Notes: generated by a model not told the origin, from the letters alone. A DNA stretch of 9,329 nucleotides from DASVEE01 sp036399695 (GCA_036399695.1 DASWMP010000394.1:1-9329), one strand, 5' to 3'. Shown: positions 1 to 6,576, counted from the stretch's first letter. Translations and numbers: made by a program.

Positions 1-27
1 GGTGGCGTTCGCCACCGCACTCCGAGA
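1..27 (-). repeat. Hairpin and dispersed motif downstream of the AI-2E transporter gene
   Basis: Positions 1-16 form a palindrome, GGTGGC/GCCACC with a GTTC loop, lying 3' of the transporter stop codon on its strand. Positions 6-27 match 7255-7276 at 21 of 22 bases, and that copy sits just downstream of the stop of the DsbA-like gene, in the same orientation relative to the gene. The window edge cuts the element, so its full extent and any T-run cannot be seen. It may act as a transcript end or simply be a dispersed repeat. The similarity is seen directly; the role is inferred. Confidence 0.5.
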
Positions 28-40
28 AGGCTTGCACGCC

Positions 41-1183
41 CTACGTAGACGTCATCACCGCCGACTTGGTCGCCGAGAAGCTCTTCTTGTAAATCTCGAT
101 GATCGACATCAGCAGCGAGAACACCAGCGGCCCGATCACCAGCCCCACGAAACCGAACGCCTGCAGGCCGCCCAGCACCGCGAAGAGCAGCGGGATCGCC
201 GGCAACTGCGCCTTCCCTTTCATCGCCCACGGCCGGACGATGTTGTCGATCAGCGACACCACCAGCACGCCCCAGGCGACGAGGAAGATCGGCTGCCAGA
301 ACGGACGGTTGCCCATCCCCGCGGTCACGAAGAGGTAGATGGCCGCCGGCACCCACACCGCCGCCGCCCCGACCATCGGCACGAGCGACAGGATCGCCGC
401 CACCGCACCCCAGAACGCCGCCCCAGGCACGCCGGCGATGGCCAGCCCGATCCCGGTGGCAATCCCCTGGGCGATCCCGGTGAAGAGCTGGCCGCGGAAC
501 GTCGCGTCGATCACGTCCTTGAACCGTTCCCGGAACTCGTTGTCGTATCTCCTCGGCAACGGCGAGAGGATCGAGAGCTGGTCGAGGATCGTCTCCCCTT
601 CCGTGTAGAAGAAGAACATCGCCAGCATCACCAGGAAGAAGCCGACGATGCCGCCGGCGATCCCGCCGAGAAGCTGGCCGCCGTGTGCCGCGACCCAGCC
701 GGGGATACGCTGAAGCGCCGGGAGCAGCAGCCGCTGCGGGCTCACCGTCGCCGGATCGAAGCCCGGCACGTAGTGCTTGATGAACGCGAGGTACTGGGCG
801 ACGTTCACCCGCTGCAGGACCTCCTGCGCTTCGATGTCGCTCACCCGCTCCACCACCCCCTGCGCCTGCTGCACCAGCAGCACCGAGAGCAGCACTGCCG
901 GGATCACCAGGACGATCGTGATGCCGAGCAGCATCACCAGTGCCGCTCGCGTGGAGTTGCCTTTCATCCGCGTACGCACCCTCCGGAAGATGCCGAACGT
1001 CAGGATCACGAGGATTACGGCCAGGAGGATCGCCGTCATGAACGGCCAGAGGATCTTGAACGCGGCCCAGAGCAGCGCCAGCGCGAACAAGCCGAAGAAG
1101 ATCACCCCCGCGACACGCCACTGAGGCCGCCGCTCCAGCTCCGTTTCGTACGCGCTTTCCTGCTGCACAGTCGGATCAGCCAC
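41..1183 (-). CDS. AI-2E family transporter (PF01594-type membrane protein)
   Basis: This is a 380-residue integral membrane protein of the AI-2E transporter/PerM-like family. Members include TqsA (autoinducer-2 export) and cation/proton antiporters, so the substrate cannot be named. An N-terminal hydrophobic pair lies at about residues 24-63, another segment at 80-105, a soluble amphipathic stretch at 106-165, and a hydrophobic block at 165-195. The C-terminal half carries the family signature: SLVPMVGAAAVWVPAAIYL at about 266-284, SLIDNIVRPWAMKGKAQLP at 310-328, then a Gly-rich pair of helices ending in VIGPLVFSLL. I chose the GTG at 1181-1183 because AAGGAGG lies about 5 bases upstream. 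The frame stays open to 1552, but the extra part is a translated heptamer repeat. Length is normal for the family. It diverges from terC. Family call is firm; substrate is unknown. Confidence 0.92.
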   Translation of the reverse strand: MADPTVQQESAYETELERRPQWRVAGVIFFGLFALALLWAAFKILWPFMTAILLAVILVILTFGIFRRVRTRMKGNSTRAALVMLLGITIVLVIPAVLLSVLLVQQAQGVVERVSDIEAQEVLQRVNVAQYLAFIKHYVPGFDPATVSPQRLLLPALQRIPGWVAAHGGQLLGGIAGGIVGFFLVMLAMFFFYTEGETILDQLSILSPLPRRYDNEFRERFKDVIDATFRGQLFTGIAQGIATGIGLAIAGVPGAAFWGAVAAILSLVPMVGAAAVWVPAAIYLFVTAGMGNRPFWQPIFLVAWGVLVVSLIDNIVRPWAMKGKAQLPAIPLLFAVLGGLQAFGFVGLVIGPLVFSLLMSIIEIYKKSFSATKSAVMTST

Positions 1184-1253
1184 AGATCCCTCCTTCGAAC
1201 CTCGCTCGCGGAATGCACCCATTGCACCACGGGCGGCCCTCTTGATCAAAGGA

Positions 1254-1361
1254 GTTGGCGGTTGGCGGTGGGCAGTTGGCGGTTGGCAGTTGGCGGTTGG
1301 CGGTTGGCAGTAGGCAGTGAGCGACACCCGGCACGATGCGCTTCCACCGCCAACCGCCAAC
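1254..1361. repeat. Heptamer hairpin element, GTTGGCR family
   Basis: From 1254 to 1323 run about ten head-to-tail 7-bp units, mostly GTTGGCG or GTTGGCA, decaying at the end to GTAGGCA and GTGAGCG. After a spacer of about 24 bases come two inverted units, CGCCAAC twice, at 1348-1361. The design is therefore arm, spacer, inverted arm, able to fold into a hairpin. It fills the space between the divergent transporter and terC genes. The 83-bp units at the window end use the same heptamers, and their spacers begin with CAGTG and end with CTTCCAC much as this one does. It is open in several frames, which creates false ORFs. Confidence 0.85.
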
Positions 1362-1367
1362 TCCGTT

Positions 1368-1376
1368 TGATATGCT
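1368..1376 (+). promoter_or_regulatory. Possible extended -10 promoter for terC
   Basis: TGATATGCT fits the extended -10 pattern TGnTATAAT at TG and at four of the six -10 bases. It sits just after the heptamer element. Transcription would begin near 1383, giving a leader of about 78 bases before the ATG at 1461. No good -35 box lies at the usual distance; that position is occupied by the inverted heptamers. The call is weak because short AT-rich words also occur by chance. Confidence 0.3.
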
Positions 1377-1460
1377 CCGCGCTGCTCGCGACGGCGGCAA
1401 CGCTGCCATTCGCTGCATCGCCAACCGCGCGGGCATGAATCTTTCGAGGTACGCGGCTCA

Positions 1461-2411
1461 ATGGAATCGATCGCTTCACCCCATCTCTGGATCGCCTTCA
1501 GCATTTTCGTCCTGGGCATGCTCGCCCTCGACCTCGGCGTGTTCAGCCGCAAGCCGCACGAGATCCACTACAAAGAAGCGCTCGGATGGAGCCTCGTCTG
1601 GATCGCCCTCTCGATGATCTTCAACGCCTGGATCTACTTCGAGTTCGGCAGCCAGAAGGCCCTCGAGTTCCTCACCGGGTACCTCATCGAGAAGGCGCTG
1701 TCAGTCGACAACATCTTCGTCTTCGTCGTCCTGTTCGCCTCGTTCGCCGTGCCGAAGATCTACCAGCACCGCGTGCTCTTCTGGGGCGTCATCGGTGCGC
1801 TCGTCCTGCGCGCGATCTTCATCGCCCTCGGCGCCGCGCTCATCTCCCGCTTCCACTGGATCATGTACGTCTTCGGCGCGATCCTCATCATCACCGGGAT
1901 CAAGCTGCTGACGCAGAAGGACGCAGATCCACATCCCGAGCGCAACCCGATCTTCAAGACCATCCGCAAGCTCATCCCCGCGACCCCCGAGTATCACGGC
2001 AAGAGCTTCTTCACCGTCCAGAACGGCAAACGCCTGGCGACGCCGCTCTTCATCGTCCTGGTGGCCATCGAGGTGACGGACCTCGTCTTCGCCGTCGATT
2101 CCATCCCCGCGATCTTCGCCGTGACGACCGACCCGTTCATCGTCTACACGTCGAACATCTTCGCGATTCTCGGCCTCCGGGCGCTCTACTTCCTGCTGGC
2201 CGGCGTCATCGACAAGTTCCACCTGCTCAAGATCGGCCTCGCGCTGGTGCTGCTCTTTGTCGGCACGAAGATGGTGATCGTCGACTGGTACAAGATCCCG
2301 ATCGGCCTCTCGCTCGGCGTCATCACCTTCCTGCTGGTCGGGTCGGTCGTGGCCTCTCTGATCTGGCCCAGTCACGCCGAACCGGAAGGCGGACCGAAAG
2401 CAGACGAGTAG
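1461..2411 (+). CDS. TerC family integral membrane protein (Alx/TerC-like)
   Basis: This 316-residue polytopic membrane protein belongs to the TerC/Alx family. Characterised members include Alx of E. coli and bacterial TerC proteins linked to manganese export and metal loading of secreted enzymes. The acidic membrane motifs are intact: ALDLGVF near residue 22, LIEKALSVDNIFVF at 75-88 and IEVTDLVFAVDSIPAIFAVT at 203-222, followed by SNIFAILGLRALYFLL. The conserved Asp/Glu residues are the likely metal ligands. A soluble loop at about 152-193 and a charged C-terminal tail ending ADE fit the family, as does the length. GAGGT lies about ten bases before the ATG. I saw no yybP-ykoY manganese riboswitch upstream. 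Family is firm; the Mn role here is by analogy. Confidence 0.93.
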   Translation: MESIASPHLWIAFSIFVLGMLALDLGVFSRKPHEIHYKEALGWSLVWIALSMIFNAWIYFEFGSQKALEFLTGYLIEKALSVDNIFVFVVLFASFAVPKIYQHRVLFWGVIGALVLRAIFIALGAALISRFHWIMYVFGAILIITGIKLLTQKDADPHPERNPIFKTIRKLIPATPEYHGKSFFTVQNGKRLATPLFIVLVAIEVTDLVFAVDSIPAIFAVTTDPFIVYTSNIFAILGLRALYFLLAGVIDKFHLLKIGLALVLLFVGTKMVIVDWYKIPIGLSLGVITFLLVGSVVASLIWPSHAEPEGGPKADE

Positions 2412-2498
2412 CCGCGCAATGGACGGGGCGAGTCCCGGCGGACCGCCCCACCAACAACCAAAAACCAACAACCGAAAACCGGCCGGGCGGTGGAAGCG
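2412..2498. repeat. Convergent intergenic gap with an ACCAACA heptamer run
   Basis: The gap between the converging terC and luxR-type genes holds five period-7 units at 2450-2482: ACCAACA, ACCAAAA, ACCAACA, ACCGAAA and a partial ACCGGCC. Before it, GGGGCG at 2425-2430 could pair with CGCCCC at 2444-2449, but no T-run follows, so I do not call a terminator. The run is followed by CCGGCCGGGCGGTGGA (2479-2494), an exact 16-base match to 6591-6606, which forms most of the loop of a large palindrome there. The heptamer differs in sequence from the GTTGGCR family but keeps the same period. Confidence 0.6.
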
Positions 2499-3080
2499 CT
2501 ACAACGTCACAATCCCCAGCCGCGCCGCGTGCACCACGGCCTCGGTGCGCGTCTCCACGCCGAGCTTGCCGAGGATCCCGTTCACGTGGAACTTCACCGT
2601 GTTCTCCGTGATGCCGAGGCGCTGGGCGATCTCCTTGTTCGTCATCCCTGACGCCAGGAGCTGCATCACTTCCTGCTCGCGTGCCGTGAGCGGAATCAGC
2701 GATTCCCCCTCGCGCGTCGCTGATTCGGTGACGTAAAGCCCTTCGGCCACGGCGTGCAGCGCCGCGTGAATGCGCGATGGAGACGCGCTCCGCAGCACCG
2801 CACCATGAGCGCCCATGGCCATCGCCCGGGCAGCTTCAGCGTCGTCGCCGGCCAGCGCCAGCACCGGAGCCGTGCCGCGGATCGTGCTGCCGGTCGACAG
2901 CGTCACGTCGGCGTCGTCATCGTCGCCGACCACGAGCAAGTCATCGAAAGAGGAAAGCAGCGAGACGAGCTGCGCGTGCGTGGTCGTCTCCCACGTCGCG
3001 ATCGCGACGCGCAACGGCGCCGCCCCCGCGAGCACGCCGCTCGTCAGAACAGAACATCCAAAATCAGGCTGTGAGTACAT
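2499..3080 (-). CDS. LuxR/NarL-type regulator with degenerate receiver domain
   Basis: This 193-residue protein ends in a textbook LuxR-type DNA-binding domain at about 130-190: LTAREQEVMQLLASGMTNKEIAQRLGITENTVKFHVNGILGKL, with the later residues spaced as in NarL/FixJ regulators. Residues about 22-115 have the outline of a response-regulator receiver, for example APVLALAGDDAEAARAMAMGAHGAVLR. The phosphorylation site is lost: no acidic pair follows strand 1 (VAIATWE), the expected strand-3 Asp region reads DVTLSTGS, and the conserved Lys is Arg97. It is probably not controlled by a canonical histidine kinase, and no kinase gene is nearby. The ATG at 3078-3080 has CGGAGG six bases upstream; a GTG six codons earlier is less well placed. 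It diverges from the epimerase gene across 57 bases. Confidence 0.9.
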   Translation of the reverse strand: MYSQPDFGCSVLTSGVLAGAAPLRVAIATWETTTHAQLVSLLSSFDDLLVVGDDDDADVTLSTGSTIRGTAPVLALAGDDAEAARAMAMGAHGAVLRSASPSRIHAALHAVAEGLYVTESATREGESLIPLTAREQEVMQLLASGMTNKEIAQRLGITENTVKFHVNGILGKLGVETRTEAVVHAARLGIVTL

Positions 3081-3122
3081 CGGTCGCCTCCGCCACACTC
3101 AACAAACCGCAATTCCGCGCTG

Positions 3123-3140
3123 TATCATCCGCCCGCCTTG
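3123..3140 (+). promoter_or_regulatory. -10 box and leaderless TTG start of rfbC
   Basis: TATCAT at 3123-3128 matches five of six bases of TATAAT. A start point about seven bases downstream would fall near 3135, practically at the TTG start codon (3138-3140). No Shine-Dalgarno-like sequence precedes that codon. Homologues of this enzyme begin with M-K-[IV]-I-E-T, which puts the start exactly on this TTG, and no upstream in-frame ATG or GTG fits. A leaderless or nearly leaderless mRNA is the simplest reading. No convincing -35 box is seen. Confidence 0.4.
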
Positions 3141-3698
3141 AAGATCATCGAAACCCCACTCTCCGGCGTGCTGGCAATCGAGCCGCGCGTCTTCTCCGAC
3201 GATCGCGGCTGGTTCTGCGAAACGTATCACCTCGAGCGCTTCCGCGAGCATGGCATTGCGTCAACATTCGTGCAGGACAACCACTCCAGCTCGAAAAGAG
3301 GCGTCGTCCGAGGCCTCCACTTCCAGGAGCCGAACCCCCAGGGGAAGCTCGTCCGCTGCGTCCGAGGGGCCGTTTTCGACGTCGCCGTCGACATCCGCGT
3401 CGGCTCCCCGACCTTCGGCAAGTGGTACGGCCTGGAGCTCACCGAAGCCAACCACCACATGCTCTGGATCCCCGAAGGCTTCGCCCACGGCTTCGCCGCC
3501 CTCAGCGAGACGGCCGACGTCGTCTACAAATGCACGAGTGTCTGGGAGCAGGCGAACGACCGCAGCCTCCTCTGGAACGACCCGGACATCGCCATCCAGT
3601 GGCCAATCCCCACCGCCGAAGCGATCCTCTCGCCCAAAGACGCCGCCGCCCCCCACCTCATCGCCGCCCCGGTCCTCCCCCGCTACGACGCCGCTTGA
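3138..3698 (+). CDS. rfbC: dTDP-4-dehydrorhamnose 3,5-epimerase family protein
   Basis: The 186-residue product is a cupin-fold sugar-nucleotide epimerase of the RmlC/RfbC family. RmlC epimerises C3 and C5 of dTDP-4-keto-6-deoxyglucose in the third step of dTDP-rhamnose synthesis, in the cytosol. The sequence follows the family from end to end: KIIETPLSGVLAIEPRVFSDDRGWFCETY at the start (residues 2-30), QDNHS at 46-50, RGLHFQ at 58-63 with catalytic His61, Lys70, IPEGFAHGFA at 111-120, VVYKCT at 128-133 with catalytic Tyr130, then NDPDIAIQWP and LSPKDAAAPHL. Length is typical. The rest of the rhamnose pathway (rmlA, rmlB, rmlD) is absent here, so the gene stands alone, and it could be a related epimerase with another deoxysugar substrate. 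The TTG start is unusual. The stop codon overlaps the -35 box of the tRNA promoter. Confidence 0.92.
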   Translation: MKIIETPLSGVLAIEPRVFSDDRGWFCETYHLERFREHGIASTFVQDNHSSSKRGVVRGLHFQEPNPQGKLVRCVRGAVFDVAVDIRVGSPTFGKWYGLELTEANHHMLWIPEGFAHGFAALSETADVVYKCTSVWEQANDRSLLWNDPDIAIQWPIPTAEAILSPKDAAAPHLIAAPVLPRYDAA

Positions 3699-3723
3699 CA
3701 CCCGCCCACCCGCCGTTTACGAT
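3695..3723 (+). promoter_or_regulatory. Sigma70-type promoter for tRNA-Asp
   Basis: A perfect TTGACA -35 box lies at 3695-3700 and TACGAT (four of six) at 3718-3723, with the ideal 17-base spacer. It is the strongest promoter match I see in the window and points at the tRNA gene. The -35 box contains the TGA stop of rfbC (3696-3698), so the two genes are packed without a gap. Transcription should start near 3730. Confidence 0.65.
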
Positions 3724-3728
3724 GCGCG

Positions 3729-3761
3729 CCTCCTCGGGGAATGCAGTTCCCCCCAGGGAGG
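3729..3761 (+). other. Structured leader of the tRNA-Asp transcript
   Basis: Two nested stems are visible: CCTCC (3729-3733) pairs with GGAGG (3757-3761), and inside it GGGGAA (3736-3741) pairs with TTCCCC (3747-3752) around a TGCAG loop. A further small hairpin, GCGAG/CTCGC, precedes the tRNA at about 3786-3798. The leader of about 69 bases must be removed by RNase P or another nuclease, so these stems may matter for processing. That role is inference. Confidence 0.4.
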
Positions 3762-3798
3762 TTAGCAAGTTTCCATCGCCGCAAGGCGAGACCCTCGC

Positions 3799-3875
3799 GG
3801 GGTCGTAGTTCAGTTGGTCAGAACGCCGGCCTGTCACGCCGGAGGTCGCGGGTTCGAGCCCCGTCGGCCCCGCCA
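3799..3875 (+). tRNA. tRNA-Asp (anticodon GTC)
   Basis: The full cloverleaf can be drawn. The acceptor stem GGGGTCG (3799-3805) pairs with CGGCCCC (3865-3871) with one G-U pair. The D arm is GTTC/GAAC. The anticodon stem CCGGC/GCCGG carries loop CTGTCAC with anticodon GTC at 3833-3835. The T arm is GCGGG/CCCGT with loop TTCGAGC. The discriminator is G and CCA is encoded (3873-3875). It is 77 bases long with the invariant positions intact. The opposite strand reads GLEPATSGVTGRRSDQLNYDP, a well-known false protein produced by translating tRNA genes backwards. Confidence 0.97.
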
Positions 3876-3890
3876 AATTAAGTGCCCACC

Positions 3891-3917
3891 AGCCGCCGAA
3901 AGGCGGCTTTCGTGTTT
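3891..3917 (+). terminator. Intrinsic terminator after tRNA-Asp
   Basis: AGCCGCC (3891-3897) and GGCGGCT (3902-3908) form a perfect 7-bp stem capped by a GAAA tetraloop, followed by TTTCGTGTTTT. It lies 15 bases after the CCA end, the expected place for the tRNA transcript to stop. Confidence 0.85.
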
Positions 3918-4158
3918 TGGCGGGTTCATATAAAAAGTTGTAATTGGCAAGCTGACTCCGCAAAGTCGCGATCTCGGACGGCGTATCTGCTCGAATGTGC
4001 GGCCATCCACCGGGCCACGCGTATCTGAAGCACGAGGCGAAGCGGGCCGGTCGCCACGGGCGGCGATCAAGGCGCGATTTCGAAACGGATGGGAGATTCA
4101 GCGCGCTGGTGGCGCATTACAGGCGCCCACCATAGCTGTTCGCGGCGCGGGCGGACGC
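3918..4158. other. Gap between the tRNA terminator and the SIR2-TPR stop, no gene seen
   Basis: I find no open frame with recognisable protein character. The first part (3925-3955) is AT-rich compared with the surroundings, then GC-rich sequence resumes. One minus-strand frame downstream of an in-frame TGA reads like the tail of a decayed protein and ends in QLQLFI near 3930, but I cannot assign a family. I looked for a copy of the tRNA 3' end, as expected for an integration site, and saw none. Confidence 0.4.
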
Positions 4159-6120
4159 TCAATTGCCGACGGGCGTGAACACCCACTTTTCCGCGGCCGC
4201 AACGCGGCGGCGTGTGGGATCTTCCAGCAGACGCTGAAGGCGCCGGCCATGCTCGCGGTCGAGCCGGCGCAGACGCGCCGCGAAACGCTCGCTGTCGAAA
4301 TCGTCGACCGGTTCTTCCAGCCGCGCGCGAACGCAGTTGTAGAGAAGCGCGAATTCGAGCAGCCACAGAAAGCCGCCCTGCTCTGTCGCAATGGCGCGCA
4401 ATTCCTCGAGCAGCGTGCGCGCCTGCGGATACTCCTCGGCCCGATAATGCAGTTTCGCGCGCAGCCAGAGCACATAAACGAGGCCCGGTACCGACTGCAG
4501 ACGGCGAAAGGCATCCGTCGCCGAGGCTATATACGATCGCGCCTCGTCAACACGGCCAAGATTCATGCATGCATCGGCACAGTTGTAATCGCACCACGCA
4601 AGATTCGACTCGTCGCCGAGACCGTCGAAGACCTTCCTCGCCTGCAGAAAGAGGTGCAGCGACCATTCGAGGTCCTGACGGATGCCGGCCACGCACGCCA
4701 GCCCCCACAGTGTCGTCGCCTCGGCGGCGATGTGCGGCCTCTCGTGCTGCAACAGCAACGCGCGGTCGAACGCCCGCTCCGCGTCGTCGACCCGGCCGGC
4801 CTGAATGCACGTGCCGCCGAGTTGATTGAGCGCGTTCATGCGCGCGATCGGATTGAGCGTCTCCGAAGCCGCCACCGCGGCCGCCGCCTCTGCCACCGCC
4901 TCCTCCACGCGTCCCATGTACGAAAGCGACGACGAATGAAAATACTGCGCCTCGAATCGTTCGTCGGCTTGCATCCGATCGAGCGGGAGGCCCTGCATCG
5001 CCGCGTCGGCCTCGTCGTGCCGTCCGAGACGGAACAGCGCCTTCATCCGCTGCAGAGTAATGCCGGGCGTGTCGTACGGAACCGGCCGGAGCACCGCCTC
5101 ATACAATCCAAAGTAGAGCAGCACGAGATGCAGCAGGTCGCAACGCGCCGCCGCCGTGGGAAAGCGCGACGAGACGTAATCGCGCACCTGTAATGCGGCG
5201 TGCACAGGCCCGGCGACAGGCACGCTGCCAATGCGCCGCGCCGCGGCCATCAGCATGTCGCGCGTCGACCCGGCAATCACGCGCAGCGGCAGTGACCCGA
5301 AGCGTGCAGCCGAGGGGACGGTTGCAGCATCGCGCTCCTCCGGGACGGCAATTGTATCGTGCGCGAGCCATACGACCTCGCGCGGCCGGCTCTCCAGGAG
5401 CAGCGGCGTCAGGTCGAAATCGTCGGAGCCCGAGTATCCCGCAACCACGACCACGCGGTCATCGAAGAGCACGCGCAGGTGCTCCCGCCAGCGGGGCAGA
5501 AGCGCGAAACCGTTATTCGTCAGACTGATCGCCGCAATCGAGACGACGAGCTGAGAGCGGGGCTCTTCGTCGGCCAGTGGATGACTGCCGTGCGGCTTCG
5601 ACAGCACCTGACGTGAAGGCGGCAGCGCGTCGAGATCGCGACCGGCAAAGATCACACGCTCGTATGCCGCGCCCTCGGCGGCGCGCTCGAGACAATTGTC
5701 GAAATTCGTCGTCACCACGCTGCTGCCGCGCCGGAGAAATGCGGCGATCGACGAATGCAGCGTATTGAACGTGCGCGTATCGAACACCCGCGCAAGTCTG
5801 AACTCGTGGTCATTGAGCTTCGCGATTTCCTCCACCAGCCCTTCTAAGCGCGGCACCGGTGGAAGGGACGCACGAGCGAGAACCTGCGCCGCCAGGTCGG
5901 CAGGTGCGTCGCACGCATGCAGCAGTTCGCTGAGAAAGCGATTCACCGTCGGCAGCGACGTAGGCGCGTCGAGTGAAATGCCCGCGCCGCAGAGAAACGT
6001 CACGTCCTGCGGCGGGTGACCGGCGAGCCATTCCGCGGCGTCCATTCCGTCAGAATAGCCTCCGACGTATTGCGGCCGTGTTTTTTCAGCCACCTCCGGG
6101 GGAGGCTGCACCGGGGTCAT
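4159..6120 (-). CDS. SIR2-like NAD-binding domain fused to TPR repeats, candidate anti-phage NADase
   Basis: The 653-residue protein has an N-terminal SIR2-like Rossmann domain (about 38-290). It shows CGAGISLDAP (44-53), the NAD-binding loop; VVTTNFDN (135-142), typical of SIR2-like immune proteins; SKPHGSH (174-180), with His177 where SIR2 enzymes have their catalytic His; and AGYSGSDDFD (227-236). Residues about 350-600 contain roughly six helical TPR-like repeats, for example NQLGGTCIQAGRVDDAERAF and ADACMNLGRVDEARSY. Bacterial SIR2-like proteins in Thoeris ThsA, DSR1/DSR2 and SIR2-APAZ systems deplete NAD+ on phage infection; here the TPR half would be the sensor or oligomeriser. No zinc cysteines or sirtuin small domain are seen, so deacetylase activity is unlikely. 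No partner gene is adjacent, so it may act alone. ATG 6120 is the longest start; Met26 (6045) is an alternative. Domains are firm; the immune role is inferred. Confidence 0.87.
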   Translation of the reverse strand: MTPVQPPPEVAEKTRPQYVGGYSDGMDAAEWLAGHPPQDVTFLCGAGISLDAPTSLPTVNRFLSELLHACDAPADLAAQVLARASLPPVPRLEGLVEEIAKLNDHEFRLARVFDTRTFNTLHSSIAAFLRRGSSVVTTNFDNCLERAAEGAAYERVIFAGRDLDALPPSRQVLSKPHGSHPLADEEPRSQLVVSIAAISLTNNGFALLPRWREHLRVLFDDRVVVVAGYSGSDDFDLTPLLLESRPREVVWLAHDTIAVPEERDAATVPSAARFGSLPLRVIAGSTRDMLMAAARRIGSVPVAGPVHAALQVRDYVSSRFPTAAARCDLLHLVLLYFGLYEAVLRPVPYDTPGITLQRMKALFRLGRHDEADAAMQGLPLDRMQADERFEAQYFHSSSLSYMGRVEEAVAEAAAAVAASETLNPIARMNALNQLGGTCIQAGRVDDAERAFDRALLLQHERPHIAAEATTLWGLACVAGIRQDLEWSLHLFLQARKVFDGLGDESNLAWCDYNCADACMNLGRVDEARSYIASATDAFRRLQSVPGLVYVLWLRAKLHYRAEEYPQARTLLEELRAIATEQGGFLWLLEFALLYNCVRARLEEPVDDFDSERFAARLRRLDREHGRRLQRLLEDPTRRRVAAAEKWVFTPVGN

Positions 6121-6187
6121 ACCTTCGTTTTTCCCTTCCGACCATCAAACTCCACACATCTACAGTCGGAGCAGCTTTGAGACGGCA

Positions 6188-6403
6188 ATGTGCGCAGGAA
6201 TCGGAGGTGTGACCCCGATGGCCCCGGCTTCCGGGCGTTTCGCGCCGCAGTTGGAGAAAGCCGCAAAGCTGGCGGTGGCGTTAGAAGTCGCACTCGACGA
6301 GCTCATTGGACGCGACACACCCGAGGTGACGGAGGACGTGCGCGATCCGAAGCTGCGCTCGCGCGTGCGGGCGCTGGAGCAACGGCGAACCGACGATATC
6401 TCG
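6188..6403 (+). pseudogene. Decayed XRE-type regulator fragment
   Basis: In the frame from ATG 6188, residues about 20-70 read PQLEKAAKLAVALEVALDEL and then RDPKLRSRVRALEQ. This closely follows the end of an XRE/Cro HTH (LEKLAKALEVSLDELIG) and the short linker that follows it in many such regulators. The first helices of the HTH are missing: upstream there is only IGGVTP, as in the GGVTP turn before the last helix, followed by about ten unrelated residues. After DDIS the frame turns into Arg/Ser-rich noise. I read it as a truncated, internally altered remnant. It lies divergent from the SIR2-TPR gene and may once have been its repressor. The family resemblance is by eye; a chance match is possible. 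Confidence 0.45.
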
Positions 6404-6576
6404 ACGCGGCCAGTTTGGCGATCGAGGGCTTCGCGTCTCTGGCGCGGCATGACGAATTCGAGGCCGGCCGGCCGAGGCGCCGGAAGCCGTAGCCCGGCCG
6501 GGTGGGTGGCTCGTGATTCGAGACGAGCAGCCAGACGGAGCAGCCGACGCATAACTGCACGTCCTCTGCGCGGCAG
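6404..6576. other. GC-rich stretch, no gene seen
   Basis: Frames stay open on both strands because of high GC, but the translations are Arg/Pro/Ser-rich without motifs. The stretch carries GGCCGGCCG near 6463 and a GCCCGGCCGGG block near 6491 that resembles the loop of the palindrome that follows. It may be decayed element sequence. Confidence 0.35.

Noticed and set aside
2..1438. Long plus-strand frame opposite the transporter gene
   Set aside because: Arg/His/Gln/Glu-rich shadow of a GC-rich gene on the other strand, with no motif.
1377..1460. yybP-ykoY manganese riboswitch before terC
   Set aside because: The leader is only about 80 bases and I could not find the conserved loops; common upstream of TerC genes elsewhere but not shown here.
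1184..1552. N-terminal extension of the AI-2E transporter frame
   Set aside because: It is translated heptamer repeat (PPTANCQPPTA) overlapping terC; a good ribosome site marks GTG 1183.
1701..2471. Minus-strand acidic frame opposite terC
   Set aside because: Asp/Glu/Arg-rich antisense shadow of a membrane-protein gene.
3658..3963. Minus-strand frame reading GPTGLEPATSGVTGRRSDQLNYDP
   Set aside because: It is the antisense translation of tRNA-Asp, a frequent false protein in databases.
6086..6110. Hairpin CAGCCACCTCC/GGGAGGCTG next to a T-run as a terminator
   Set aside because: The T-run precedes the stem on the plus strand and reads as A on the minus strand, so it terminates neither; it also lies within the first codons of the SIR2-TPR gene.
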